Source of the DNA: Actinomadura atramentaria DSM 43919
Lineage (GTDB): Bacteria; Actinomycetota; Actinomycetes; Streptosporangiales; Streptosporangiaceae
DNA: 64,000 bases
Direction of reading: 5' to 3'
Assembly (NCBI RefSeq): GCF_000381885.1
Contig: NZ_KB907213.1
Coordinates: 62,001-126,000 of the forward strand
A program made the position numbers and the translations under genes. Shown here piece after piece: positions 51,024-59,745 of this stretch. The notes under the pieces were generated by a model, which saw only the letters and a list, made by a program, of their open reading frames with translations, was not told the DNA's origin and did not search any database. Numbering within the stretch: the stretch's first letter is position 1; each line of letters begins with the position of its first letter.

Positions 51024-52879
51024 GGGACGTGCGGGCGGTGCGCCCAGGCCTTCACGAACCGCTTCCTGGCCTTTTCGGCGCGGCGTTCCTCCGCGCCGTA
51101 GAGGACGCCCAGCTCGAACGCGCGCTCGGGCGTTCCGGTGAGTGCCAGGGCGCGCAGGCGCTCGCGCGCGCCGACCGCGTCCTGGTGTTCGCCGAGGACG
51201 GTCTGGAAGCGCAGCGCCGCCTTGCCCGCGCGGCGCGCGGTGCGGCGGTCGGCGGCGTCGCCGACGTCCTTGGCCGGTTCCGTGGCGTAACGGACGCGTT
51301 TGGCGGCTTTGCGGAGTTCGTGGAGGGCCGCGTCGCGGGTCGTCGCGTCGGGGGCGGCGGCCAGGGCGGCGTGGCGGCGCTCCAGGCGTCGCCAGGCCCG
51401 GCGGACGGCGCGGTGCAGCTCGGTCGCGGCGGGTCTCGTCGCGGCGGGGCCGAGCGGGGGGTTCGCGTGGAGGGCGTCGAGGGCGTCCAGCAGGGCGAAG
51501 TAGCGGGGGGAGCCGAGGGCGTCGTTCAGGTGTTGGCGGGCGTCCGTCGCGGCCTGGGCGAAATCGGCGGCGTCCGCCAGGTGGGCGGTGAGGACGTCCA
51601 GGTCGCGGACGTCGCCCAGGACGGCCGCGAGCCAGCGCAGCTCGCCGCGCAGCGGCCCCACACGGGCGCGGTCGAACACGTCGGCGGACGTCGCCAGGAC
51701 GCTGCGGATTCGCCGCGTCGCGACGCGCATCCGGTGGACGCCCTCGACGTCCCCGAGCCGCGCGGACGGGTCGTGCAGCAGCAGACTGTCCACCTGGGCC
51801 GCGAGGTAGGCGAGAAGCGCGTCGCCCGCCTGGTCGTTGCCCGCGCGGGTTTCGGCACGGGCTTCGGCACGGGCCTTCGCGGCGGCGGACGGGACGATCC
51901 GGTCGCGCAGCACCCGCGCGAGCTTGGACGGCGACTCGCCCGGCCGCGCCCCGGCGGCGCGCAGCACGGCGCTCGTCGCGTCGATGAGTTTCGGGCCGCC
52001 GTCGACCAGCTCGACCTCGATCTCCCGCCACGCGACGGCCGTGTCCGGGCCGGGCGCGGCGGCGGGCGGGAGCGCCCGGGCGTGGACGGCGTCGTCGGCG
52101 ACCTCGGCCAGGACGCCGCCCGCAGCGTCCAGCAGCAGCCGCGTCGTGCGCTCGGTGTCGATCGTGGCGACGGGCAGCAGCGGCGCTCCCCGCGTCCACG
52201 CGCCCGCGAGCGCGACGGCCGCCGCGGGCGGCTCCCCGAACCCGGCGGCCGCGAACCCGGCGAACCCGGCGAACCCGGCGAGGCCGCCCGGCGCGGCCTG
52301 CGCGGGCGCGCTCTCGGGCGTATCGGCGACGTCCGGCGCGGGCGCGCTGTCCGGCGCATCGGCGGCGTCCGCGCTACCCGGCACGGTCGGTGTGCTCGGC
52401 GCGGGCGTGGGCGCGGGCGCGGTAGGCGTGCTCGGCGCGGGCGGCGCGGGCGGCGCGGGCGGCGCGGGCGGCGCGGGCGGCGCGGGCGGCGCGGGCGGCG
52501 CGGGCGGCGCGGGCGGCGCGGGCGGCGCGGCGGGGTCGCCCTGCGCGGTGCCGCCCCGCGGGGTCGCGGCGTCCGGCGCGTTCGGGGGCGCCGGGGTGGG
52601 TGGCGGCGGGGTTTGCAGGGGGAACCGGAGTTCCACTCGGGCGCCCTCGTGTTTGGGGAGTTTGATGTGCCAGCCCGCGTCGGCGCCGCCGGTGCGGCGG
52701 CGGAGGGTCGCGCCCGCCGCGGCGAGGCGCAGGTCGGCGGTGTCGTAGTAGACGGCGCTCAGCAGCGCGCCCGCCGGTTCGGAGACGGCCGCGGCCCCGG
52801 CCGCCGCCGACAGGTCCGGCAGGGCGAAATCCGGCCCGGCCTCGTGTTTGGACTCGATCTCGGTGTGCCGGTCGGGCAT
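51020..52879 (-). CDS. CYTH-CHAD domain protein with APP-repeat insertion
   Basis: 619 aa from the ATG at 52879. The CYTH (triphosphate tunnel) domain begins TEIESKHEAGPDFALPDL (ExExK motif). It is interrupted after VELRFPLQTPPPPT by a disordered insert of about 120 residues, including ten APP triplets and PAPTPAPSTPT runs. The domain resumes at LLPVATIDTERTTRLLLDAAGGVLAEVADDAVHAR. The CHAD domain at about 335-610 has the conserved His/Lys/Arg pattern (GVHRMRVATRRIRSVL, LGDVRDLDVLTAHL, LHELRKAAKRVRYATE, LGEHQDAV). CHAD binds polyphosphate, consistent with the adjacent ppk1 and mutT1. Confidence 0.93.
   Translation of the reverse strand: MPDRHTEIESKHEAGPDFALPDLSAAAGAAAVSEPAGALLSAVYYDTADLRLAAAGATLRRRTGGADAGWHIKLPKHEGARVELRFPLQTPPPPTPAPPNAPDAATPRGGTAQGDPAAPPAPPAPPAPPAPPAPPAPPAPPAPPAPPAPSTPTAPAPTPAPSTPTVPGSADAADAPDSAPAPDVADTPESAPAQAAPGGLAGFAGFAGFAAAGFGEPPAAAVALAGAWTRGAPLLPVATIDTERTTRLLLDAAGGVLAEVADDAVHARALPPAAAPGPDTAVAWREIEVELVDGGPKLIDATSAVLRAAGARPGESPSKLARVLRDRIVPSAAAKARAEARAETRAGNDQAGDALLAYLAAQVDSLLLHDPSARLGDVEGVHRMRVATRRIRSVLATSADVFDRARVGPLRGELRWLAAVLGDVRDLDVLTAHLADAADFAQAATDARQHLNDALGSPRYFALLDALDALHANPPLGPAATRPAATELHRAVRRAWRRLERRHAALAAAPDATTRDAALHELRKAAKRVRYATEPAKDVGDAADRRTARRAGKAALRFQTVLGEHQDAVGARERLRALALTGTPERAFELGVLYGAEERRAEKARKRFVKAWAHRPHVP
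52433..52530. repeat. 9-bp tandem repeat array (APP microsatellite)
   Basis: About ten to eleven perfect copies of GCGGGCGGC (plus strand), encoding consecutive Ala-Pro-Pro triplets in the CYTH domain insert of the minus-strand gene. In-frame period; likely to vary in copy number by slippage. Confidence 0.9.
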
Positions 52880-53025
52880 GGCGTCCCTCCTCGGGTCGGC
52901 CGTCCGGGCCGCCTTCCAGCGTCGCACGGAGACCGCCGTCCGGCCAGGGCGCGCGGCGGGTAACGCGTGCCACTCCCGGCGGTGGGGGGTTGACCGGAGC
53001 GCCGTCGCGCGGAATTAATGACGTC

Positions 53026-54726
53026 ATGTCCAATACTGTTCGTTCCCGGACCGTCCGCGGTGACGGCGCCGACCTGGCCGTCTTCGAGCGCGGCGAGGCG
53101 GGCCGCCCCGTCGTCCTGCTGGTCCACGGCTACCCCGACACCCACCGCGTGTGGGACGCCGTCGCGGAACGCCTCGCCGGCCGGTACCGCGTCATCACCT
53201 ACGACGTGCGCGGCGCGGGCGCGTCGTCCCGGCCGCGCGGCCGGGCGGCGTACCGGTTCGAGCACCTGATGGCGGACCTGCGCGCCGTCCTGGACGCGAC
53301 CGCGCCCGGCGAGCCCGTCCACCTCGTCGGCCACGACTGGGGATCGCTCCAGGGGTGGGAGGCGGTCTGCACGATCCGCGAGCGGTTCGCGTCGTACACG
53401 TCGATCTCGGGGCCGTGCATCGACCACGTCGCGCAGTGGATGCGGCGGCCCAGCCTCGCGTCGCTCCGGCAGGGGCTGCACTCGGCGTACATCGGGTTCT
53501 TCCAGACGCCGCTGGTGCCGGAGCTGGCGTGGCGCAGCGGCGTCGGCGGCCGTCTGATCACGCGGCTGGAGCGCGGCGACCCCGAGTTCGGGCCGACGCT
53601 GCCGCGCGACGGCGCGATCGGCGTCCGGTTGTACCGCGCCAACATCCCGGGGCGGCTCGCGCGGCCCCGCGAACGGCGCACCGAGGTACCGGTGCAGCTC
53701 ATCGTCCCCGAGGGCGACCGGTACGTGCAGCCCGCGATGGCCGAGTCCGTGCGGCCGTTCGTCCCCAACCTGTGGATTCGCCGGGTGAAGGGGCGGCACT
53801 GGCTCCCGGCGGCGCGGCCCGAGCTGGTCGCGCGGCTCGTCACCGAGCACATCGAGCAGGTGTCGGGCGGGGAGCCGTCGCGGGGGCTGCGGCGCGGCCG
53901 GGTCCGCGCCGGGAAAGGGGACGAGCCCGAGTTCGCCGGACGCCTCGTCGTCGTGACGGGCGCGGGCAGCGGCATCGGCCGCGCGACCGCGCTCGCGTTC
54001 GCCGAGCGCGGCGCGGAGGTCGTCGCCGCCGACCGGGACGCCGAGTCCGCCGCGCGCACCGCCGAACTCGCGTCGCTGCTCGGCCCGGCCGCCGTCCCCT
54101 ACACGGTGGACGTGTCGGACGCCGCCGCGATGGAGAAGTTCGCCGCCGAGACCGACGTCCCCGACATCGTCGTCAACAACGCGGGCATCGGCATGGCCGG
54201 GTCGTTCCTCGACCACACGGCGGAGGACTGGGAGCGCGTCCTCGGCGTGAACCTGTGGGGCGTCATCCACGGGTCGCGGCTGTTCGGGCGGCGGATGGTG
54301 GAGCGCGGCGAGGGCGGGCACATCGTCAACACCGCGTCCGCCGCCGCGTACACGCCGCTGCGGATGCTGCCCGCGTACAGCACCAGCAAGGCGGCGGTGC
54401 TGATGCTGACCGAGTGCCTGCGCGGCGAGCTGGCGGGGGACGGGATCGGCGTCTCGGCGATCTGCCCCGGCATCGTCAACACGGCGATCACGAAGACGAC
54501 GGCGTTCGTCGGCCTCGCCCCGGACGCGCAGGACGCGCAGCGGCGGCGCGCCGTCCGCGCGTACGGGCTGCGCGGCTACGGGCCGGAGAAGGTCGCGGAG
54601 CGGATCGTCGCGGCGGTGCGCCACGACCGCGCGGTCGTCCCGGTGACCCCGGAGGCCCACTTGGGCTACCTGGGCTCGCGCCTGTCGCCCGGCCTGATGC
54701 GAGCCCTCGCCCGCGCCCGCTTCTGA
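53026..54726 (+). CDS. EphD-like alpha/beta hydrolase-SDR fusion
   Basis: 566-aa fusion as in mycobacterial EphD. Alpha/beta hydrolase at residues 1-285: VVLLVHGYPDTHRVWDAV (oxyanion loop) and VHLVGHDWGSLQGWE with the nucleophile Asp, QLIVPEGDRYVQP and GRHWLP (catalytic His). Short-chain dehydrogenase at about 310-560: RLVVVTGAGSGIGRATALAFAERGAEVVAADRD, NNAGIGMAG, SAAAYTPLRMLPAYSTSKAAVLMLTECLRGEL with the YxxxK pair. The ATG at 53026 gives the expected N-terminus. EphD acts on mycolic acids in mycobacteria; here, without evidence for mycolates, an epoxide or lipid aldehyde substrate is only a guess. Single gene divergent from the CYTH-CHAD gene. Confidence 0.93.
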   Translation: MSNTVRSRTVRGDGADLAVFERGEAGRPVVLLVHGYPDTHRVWDAVAERLAGRYRVITYDVRGAGASSRPRGRAAYRFEHLMADLRAVLDATAPGEPVHLVGHDWGSLQGWEAVCTIRERFASYTSISGPCIDHVAQWMRRPSLASLRQGLHSAYIGFFQTPLVPELAWRSGVGGRLITRLERGDPEFGPTLPRDGAIGVRLYRANIPGRLARPRERRTEVPVQLIVPEGDRYVQPAMAESVRPFVPNLWIRRVKGRHWLPAARPELVARLVTEHIEQVSGGEPSRGLRRGRVRAGKGDEPEFAGRLVVVTGAGSGIGRATALAFAERGAEVVAADRDAESAARTAELASLLGPAAVPYTVDVSDAAAMEKFAAETDVPDIVVNNAGIGMAGSFLDHTAEDWERVLGVNLWGVIHGSRLFGRRMVERGEGGHIVNTASAAAYTPLRMLPAYSTSKAAVLMLTECLRGELAGDGIGVSAICPGIVNTAITKTTAFVGLAPDAQDAQRRRAVRAYGLRGYGPEKVAERIVAAVRHDRAVVPVTPEAHLGYLGSRLSPGLMRALARARF

Positions 54727-54826
54727 CGACTCCGGCGCGGGCCGCCCGGTGCGGTTCCGTGCTCGCTCGGGGTCGGGGTACCGGTGCGGCGTGGTCCGGC
54801 GCGGAGCGCCGGGTCACGCCGCAGCG

Positions 54827-55711
54827 TCAGGTGGTTTTGAGGAAGGTCGCGATCTCCTCGCCGAGGCGGGGGCCCGCGTCTTCCTGGAGGAAGTGGCCCG
54901 CGCCTTCGAGGACCGGGTGGGTAAGGCCGCGGGCGCCGGGGAGGTCGCGGAAGATCCCCGCCATCGGGCGCGTGATGGGGTCGCCGTCGCTGAAGGCGGC
55001 GAGCAGCGGCGCGGCGGAGGCGCGGAGGGCGTCCCAGGCGTCGCGGTTGGGCTGGGCCTCGACGTCGTCCGGCTCGGCGGGGACCAGGCCGGGCATCGCG
55101 CGCGGGCCCGCCTTGTACGTCTCGTCGGGGAACGGCGCGTCGTAGGCGGCGAGGACGTCCGGCGCGAGCGTCGTCCGGCACCCGGACTGGATGTTGCGCG
55201 CGACGTCGAACTCGGGCGCGGTGCGGACCGCGCGCCGGAACCGCAGCCACGTCTCCGGCATCGGGAAGTCGCCGGTCGGCAGTCCGGTGTTGGCAGCGAC
55301 GATCCGCGTGTACCGCGCGGGGTCGGCGACGGCGAGCCGCAGCCCGATCAGCCCGCCCCAGTCCTGCCCGACGAGCGCGACGTCGGTGAGCCCGAGCGCT
55401 TCGACGAACGCGCCCGTCCACGCGATGTGCCGCGCGTAGGTGTGGTCCTCGACGCGCGAGGGCTTGTCGGAGCGCCCGAATCCCACCAGGTCCGGCGCGA
55501 CGGCCCGGAACCCGGACGCGACCAGCACCGCGATGACGTGCCGGTACAGGAACGACCACGACGGCTCCCCGTGCAGCAGCAGCACGACGGGCCCGTCGCC
55601 CTCGTCCACATAGGCCATCCGGACCCCGTCCGGCAGGGCGACGTACCGGGCCTCGTAGGGAAAGTCGGGAAGATCGGTGAAACGCGACTCGGGTGTCCGC
55701 AGCAGGTCCAT
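54827..55711 (-). CDS. Haloalkane dehalogenase-like alpha/beta hydrolase
   Basis: 294-aa hydrolase of the haloalkane dehalogenase group (subfamily I, DhlA/DhmA-like). VVLLLHGEPSWSFLYRHVIAVL (HGEPSWSFLYR is diagnostic), DLVGFGRSDKPS, VALVGQDWGGLIGLRLA with the nucleophile Asp, an alpha-helical cap (about 150-215), and VLEGAGHFLQEDAGPRLGEEIATFL with the catalytic His. ATG at 55711. The 17-bp gap to the regulator gene upstream (55729) on the same strand suggests co-transcription. Substrate uncertain; many such actinobacterial proteins hydrolyse epoxides or unknown halides. Confidence 0.93.
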   Translation of the reverse strand: MDLLRTPESRFTDLPDFPYEARYVALPDGVRMAYVDEGDGPVVLLLHGEPSWSFLYRHVIAVLVASGFRAVAPDLVGFGRSDKPSRVEDHTYARHIAWTGAFVEALGLTDVALVGQDWGGLIGLRLAVADPARYTRIVAANTGLPTGDFPMPETWLRFRRAVRTAPEFDVARNIQSGCRTTLAPDVLAAYDAPFPDETYKAGPRAMPGLVPAEPDDVEAQPNRDAWDALRASAAPLLAAFSDGDPITRPMAGIFRDLPGARGLTHPVLEGAGHFLQEDAGPRLGEEIATFLKTT

Positions 55712-55728
55712 CCGGACATCATGCGGGT

Positions 55729-56958
55729 TCAGAGGTGCAGACGGTAGACGGTCGGCGGCCGCCCGGTCCGGCCCTGCTGCTGGCTCCCCGTCGGCGCGGC
55801 GAGCCCCGCGCGCTCCAGGCGCTTGAGGATGCGGCGCGCGGTGCGCTGCTGGACGTCGAGGTGCTCGGCGACGTCGTGCGTCGTCAGCCCGTCCGGCCGC
55901 GTCTCGGCCAGCTCGCGGAGGCGCACGACGGTCTGCGGGCTGAGCCCGACGCGCCGCGCGAGCAGCGGCAGGTCGTCCTGGCCGCGCTCGGGGAGCGGCC
56001 CGTCGTCCCCGGCGGGCTCGAAGACGATGTCGATGTCCTCGGCCATCGAGACGACCCCGGCGACCGCCCCGACCGACGCGGCGCGGTTGAGCGCGCGGCG
56101 GGCCAGCGTCTCGGCGTCGGCGGCGGTGCGGCCCACGCCGAACCCGATGTGGACGGCCGGGTGCCGCTCGGCGAGGCGGTCCAGGATCGGCATCCGGGTG
56201 AACTGCCCGGTGGCCTGTTCGAGCAGGCCGCGCGTGGTGACGACGAGGTGGCCGCCGCCGGGCAGCGCGGCGAGGCTGCCGCCGAGGGTGACCAGGTCGC
56301 CGGGGAGCCGGTCGTCGGGCTCGGGCAGCTCGATCATGCCGAGCGTGACCTGGGCGTCGCCCGCGTGCCGCCCGCTGGTGGTGAGGACGAGCGCCTGGAG
56401 CGCGGCGCGGATCGAGTACCGGGACGGCGCGAGCCGGATGACCTGCATCTCGGTCTCCAGCCGGTGGTACGCCGACCCGAGGCAGGTGATCGCGACCCGG
56501 CAGTCGTCGCGCTCGCGCGCGGCGCGGTGGAAGGCGACGATGTCGTCGGACGTCAGGCCGGGCCGGTAGGGCAGGACGCTGACGTGGTCGGTCGGCAGCT
56601 TGGCCTCGGTGAGCGTCTCCAGGACGTCGGCGCGGCGGAGCGTGTCGATGGACGCGCGGGTGACGTCGTGGCCGAGCCGCAGGAGTTCGACGAGCGCGCG
56701 CAGCAGCGTCGCCCCGTCGTAGGCGACGTACATCGACGGCCGGGTGAGCGCCCCCGCGTCGGCCGCGATCGTGTAGGGCACGACGCCGGTGAACAGGAAC
56801 GCGTCGACGCGCGCGTCCGCGCCCTCGATGATCTCGACCGTCTCGCTCTCGTGCCGGTAGGGCAGGGGGAGGAGCGCGGTGGAGCCGTCCGGCGCGCCCA
56901 CGGCGGCGACGCGGTGGACGAGGTCCTCCGGTCCCACGATCCCAAGGGTGAGGGTCAT
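55729..56958 (-). CDS. Transcriptional regulator, unusual N-terminal sensor domain plus C-terminal winged helix
   Basis: 409-aa putative regulator. The N-terminal 130 residues (LTLGIVGPEDLVHRVAAVG... FLFTGVVPYTIAADAGALTRPSMYVAYDGATLLRALVELLRLGHD) resemble a Rossmann or binding-protein-like sensor such as PrpR-type N domains. A middle segment with IGFGVGRTAADAETLARRALNRAA recalls degenerate GGDEF-like regions of PucR/CdaR-type regulators. The C-terminus LTTHDVAEHLDVQQRTARRILKRLERAGLA ending PPTVYRLHL is a winged HTH. ATG at 56958 with GAGGAG. Divergent from the DegT-led operon. An 18-bp palindrome (56979-56996) lies 20 bp before its start, fitting autoregulation. The exact family is not recognised. 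Confidence 0.85.
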   Translation of the reverse strand: MTLTLGIVGPEDLVHRVAAVGAPDGSTALLPLPYRHESETVEIIEGADARVDAFLFTGVVPYTIAADAGALTRPSMYVAYDGATLLRALVELLRLGHDVTRASIDTLRRADVLETLTEAKLPTDHVSVLPYRPGLTSDDIVAFHRAARERDDCRVAITCLGSAYHRLETEMQVIRLAPSRYSIRAALQALVLTTSGRHAGDAQVTLGMIELPEPDDRLPGDLVTLGGSLAALPGGGHLVVTTRGLLEQATGQFTRMPILDRLAERHPAVHIGFGVGRTAADAETLARRALNRAASVGAVAGVVSMAEDIDIVFEPAGDDGPLPERGQDDLPLLARRVGLSPQTVVRLRELAETRPDGLTTHDVAEHLDVQQRTARRILKRLERAGLAAPTGSQQQGRTGRPPTVYRLHL

Positions 56959-56978
56959 CGGTGTGCCGCTCCTCAAAG

Positions 56979-56996
56979 TTTAGGCCCAGGCCCTAA
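56979..56996. promoter_or_regulatory. Palindromic operator 1 (regulator side)
   Basis: TTTAGGCCCAGGCCCTAA, 18 bp, containing TTAGG-N7-CCTAA-type symmetry. It matches 12 of 18 positions with operator 3 (62733-62750). It lies 20 bp upstream of the regulator start. Confidence 0.6.
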
Positions 56997-57065
56997 TCGC
57001 GAAGCATATCGAAGAAGATGCCGATATGTAGCCCGAGGGTTGACGGTCATGGGACGTCGGTCTAG

Positions 57066-57083
57066 TTTCGGCCAAGACCTTAA
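57066..57083. promoter_or_regulatory. Palindromic operator 2 (DegT operon side)
   Basis: TTTCGGCCAAGACCTTAA, 18 bp, matching 14 of 18 positions with the perfect palindrome at 62733-62750. It ends 7 bp before the first ATG of the aminotransferase gene. Confidence 0.65.
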
Positions 57084-57090
57084 TTGAGTA

Positions 57091-58278
57091 ATGACGGGTG
57101 GTGTCATGTCGCGAACCGAGCCGCTGCCGGGCCCGCTCGAACCCCGCGGGCGGACGATCGGGGCCGAGGAGCGCGCCGCCGTGCTGCGCGTGCTCGACTC
57201 GGCGTCGCTGTGCGGGAGCTTCGGCACCGAGGCCCGCGCGCTGGAGGCCGAGATGGGGGAGCTGTACGGGCGCACCGCGGTGTCCTGCTCGTCCGGGACG
57301 GCCGCGCTCCACCTCGCGGTCGCCGCCGTGGACCCCGACCCGGGCGACGAGATCGTCACCACTCCCATCTCCGACTTCGGAACGGTCGCGCCGATCCTCG
57401 CGCAGAACGCCGTCCCCGTCTTCGCGGACGTGGACCCGGCCACCGGGAACCTGGACCCGGCGTCGGTGGCGGCGGTGATCACCGCGCGCACCAGGGCGAT
57501 CATGGTGGTCCACCTGTTCGGGGCCCCGGCGCCGGTCGCGGAGTTGCGCGGGCTCGCCGACCGGCACGGTCTGGCCCTGGTCGAGGACTGCGCCCAGGCG
57601 TGGCTGGGGACGGTGCCGAGCGGTGAGCCGGTGGGCCGGTACGGCGACGTCGCCTGTTTCAGCCTCCAGCAGTACAAGCACATCACATCCGGGGACGGCG
57701 GGCTGGCGATCACGGCGGATCCTGCCCTCGCGCGACGGATGCGGCTTTTCATGGACAAGGGCTGGGACCGTTCCATCGGCCGGAAACACCTGATGTACGG
57801 GCTCAACTACCGGATGACCGAGCTGGCGGCGGCCGTCGCCCGCGCGCAGCTCGGGAAGGTCGCCGGGGTCGTCGCGCGGCGCCGGGAGCGCGCGGCGCGA
57901 CTGCTCGACGCGCTGGCCGACCTGCCGGGCCTCGGGCTGCCGAGCCCGGACGGGCACGCGTGGTGGATGTTCCCCTTCACCGTCCCGGACGAGCCGGGGA
58001 ACCGGGCCTTCGCGGCGGCGCTCCAGGCGGAAGGCGTCCCCGCGTCCGCCGGATACCTGGAACGCCCGCTCTACGCCAATCCCGCGCTCGCCGAAGCGCC
58101 CGTCTACGGCTCCTCGCGCTACCCGATCGACCGCGACTACCCGGCCGGGCTGTGCCCGAACGCCGAGCGGCTGATCGACCGGACGCTCGTCACGCTGCCG
58201 TGGAACGAGGCGTACACGGAAGCGGACGTGGACGACATCGCGGCCGCCGTCCGGAAGGCGCACGCGGATGTCCGCTGA
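57091..58278 (+). CDS. DegT/DnrJ/EryC1/StrS-family aminotransferase
   Basis: 395 aa from ATG 57091; ATG 57106 (390 aa) is equally possible and leaves more room after operator 2. PLP-dependent sugar or cyclitol aminotransferase fold: LCGSFGTEARALEAEMGELYGRTAVSCSSGTAALHLAVAA, DEIVTTPISDFGTVAPILAQNAVPVFADVDPATGNLDP, ALVEDCAQAWLG (PLP Asp), ACFSLQQYKHITSGDGGLA with the Schiff-base Lys, and HLMYGLNYRMTELAAAVARAQLGKV. First gene of a tightly overlapping four-gene operon with two amidohydrolases and a Gfo/Idh/MocA protein. Could aminate a keto-sugar or cyclitol; some family members are dehydratases instead. Confidence 0.93.
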   Translation: MTGGVMSRTEPLPGPLEPRGRTIGAEERAAVLRVLDSASLCGSFGTEARALEAEMGELYGRTAVSCSSGTAALHLAVAAVDPDPGDEIVTTPISDFGTVAPILAQNAVPVFADVDPATGNLDPASVAAVITARTRAIMVVHLFGAPAPVAELRGLADRHGLALVEDCAQAWLGTVPSGEPVGRYGDVACFSLQQYKHITSGDGGLAITADPALARRMRLFMDKGWDRSIGRKHLMYGLNYRMTELAAAVARAQLGKVAGVVARRRERAARLLDALADLPGLGLPSPDGHAWWMFPFTVPDEPGNRAFAAALQAEGVPASAGYLERPLYANPALAEAPVYGSSRYPIDRDYPAGLCPNAERLIDRTLVTLPWNEAYTEADVDDIAAAVRKAHADVR

Positions 58279-59011
58279 CTGGCTGACGCGCACGGCCGAC
58301 GAGCACATCGCGCTCGACGTCGACGTGCTGTTCGGGCCGTGGCCGTCCGGCCCCGCCGACCTTGGGTTGGACGACGTCCGGCGGCGGCTGCGGCGGTCGG
58401 CGATCCGGCGCGCCTGCGCGGTCTCGACGCGGGGCGCGCTGTTCGACGCGGCCGCGGGCAACGCCGAGACGCTGCGCGCCGCCGACGAAACGCTCGTCCC
58501 GGTCGGGACCGTGGACCTGCGGGACGCCGTCGCCGCCGGAGACCTGCTGGACGGCCTGGTCGAGCAGGGAGTCCGGTTCGTCCGGCTGTTCACCCAGGAG
58601 CAGGGCGCGGAACCCGGCCACCCCGGCCACCGCCACGTCGTGGCCGAGGCCGTCGCGCGCGGCCTGGTGCTGCTGCACGACGGCGACCCGCGCGCGTTCG
58701 GCCCCGTCCTCGCGGGCCGGGGCGCGGAGGTCGTCTTCCTCGACCTGCACGTCTACCTGCTCGCGGACTTCCTGCTGCTGGCCCGCGACGAGCCGGGCTT
58801 CCGCGCGACGACGCGGCTGCTGTCCGCGCCGGACGCGATCGAGCGCGTCGCCGGGACGGTCGGCGCGGACCGCCTGCTGTTCGGCTCGCGGACCCCGTTC
58901 ATGGACGTCTCGCCGCAGACCCTCCGGCTCCGCTACGCGCGGATCACGCCGGACGAGCGGCGCCTGATCGCGGGCGGCACCGCCGCGCGCCTGCTGGGCC
59001 GGGAGGGCTGA
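58268..59011 (+). CDS. Amidohydrolase-like protein lacking metal ligands (probable pseudoenzyme)
   Basis: 247-aa TIM-barrel protein paralogous to the next gene. HIALDVDVLFGPWPSGPADLGLDDVRRRLRRSAIRRACAVST corresponds to IDVHGHWGPWP... of the active paralog, but the metal-binding HxH is DxD here. Near the C-terminus LLFGSRTPFMDVSPQTLRLRYARI replaces the FGTDSTLID segment, so the conserved Asp is Arg. A catalytic amidohydrolase role is therefore unlikely; it may form a heteromer with its neighbour. ATG start overlaps the aminotransferase stop by 11 bp, and its own stop overlaps the next start (TGATG). Confidence 0.88.
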   Translation: MSADWLTRTADEHIALDVDVLFGPWPSGPADLGLDDVRRRLRRSAIRRACAVSTRGALFDAAAGNAETLRAADETLVPVGTVDLRDAVAAGDLLDGLVEQGVRFVRLFTQEQGAEPGHPGHRHVVAEAVARGLVLLHDGDPRAFGPVLAGRGAEVVFLDLHVYLLADFLLLARDEPGFRATTRLLSAPDAIERVAGTVGADRLLFGSRTPFMDVSPQTLRLRYARITPDERRLIAGGTAARLLGREG

Positions 59012-59745
59012 TGCGGATCATCGACGTCCACGGGCACTGGGGTCCGTGGCCGTTCCACATGGACGTCGGGGACGCCCGGCTCAACCTGGAGCTGATGGAC
59101 CGGTACGGCATCGAGGCGCAGATCGTGTCCGCGTCCGAGGCCGTCGTGCTGGACGCGGAGGCGGGCAACGCGGCGCTGGCCGACGTCCTGGCCGCGAACC
59201 CGCGCCTGTACGGGTACGCGGTGGTCAACCCGCGCCGCCTGGAACGGGCCGCCGACGAGGTGCGCGGCTACCTGGCGTCCGGCCGGTTCGTCGGCGTCAA
59301 GATCCACACGACGTACGCGCGCGCCCCGATCGGCTCGCCGCAGATGGCCGAGGCGTTCGACCTGGTGGACGAGCTGGGCGTCCCGCTGCTCCTGCACACC
59401 TGGGGCGCGGACGTCGCGCTGCTGCCGGAGCTGCTGGCGGCCCGCCCCCGGCTCCGCGTGATCGTCGGGCACGCGGGCGGCGACGCCTGGCGGGAGGCTG
59501 CGCACGCCGCCGCCGCGTGCGACCGCCTGTACCTGGAGCACTGCCGGACGGTCCCGGACGCGGGCCGCGTCGCGTACGCGCGGGCGGCGGGGGTGCCGAT
59601 CGAGCGGTTCCTGTTCGGCACCGACTCGACGCTGATCGACCCGTGCGTCGCGCTGGGCGTCGTGCGGGACGCGGACTTCAGCGACGAGGAACGCGAACGC
59701 GTGCTGTGGCGTAACGCCGTGGACCTCTTCGGGCCGTTGGGATGA
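59011..59745 (+). CDS. Amidohydrolase (amidohydrolase_2 / lactonase-like)
   Basis: 244-aa metal-dependent hydrolase. MRIIDVHGHWGPWPFHMD has the HxH metal motif at strand 1. GRFVGVKIHTTYARAPIGS, VPLLLHTWGADVALLPELLAARPRLRVIVGHAGGDAWREAAHAA and ERFLFGTDSTLID supply the later His and Asp ligands. The amidohydrolase_2 family includes sugar lactonases and decarboxylases (ACMSD-like), so lactone or C-N hydrolysis or decarboxylation are all possible. GGGAGG precedes the ATG, which shares a base with the upstream stop; a four-base overlap (ATGA) follows into the Gfo/Idh/MocA gene. The HxH-bearing partner of the degenerate paralog upstream. Confidence 0.92.
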   Translation: MRIIDVHGHWGPWPFHMDVGDARLNLELMDRYGIEAQIVSASEAVVLDAEAGNAALADVLAANPRLYGYAVVNPRRLERAADEVRGYLASGRFVGVKIHTTYARAPIGSPQMAEAFDLVDELGVPLLLHTWGADVALLPELLAARPRLRVIVGHAGGDAWREAAHAAAACDRLYLEHCRTVPDAGRVAYARAAGVPIERFLFGTDSTLIDPCVALGVVRDADFSDEERERVLWRNAVDLFGPLG

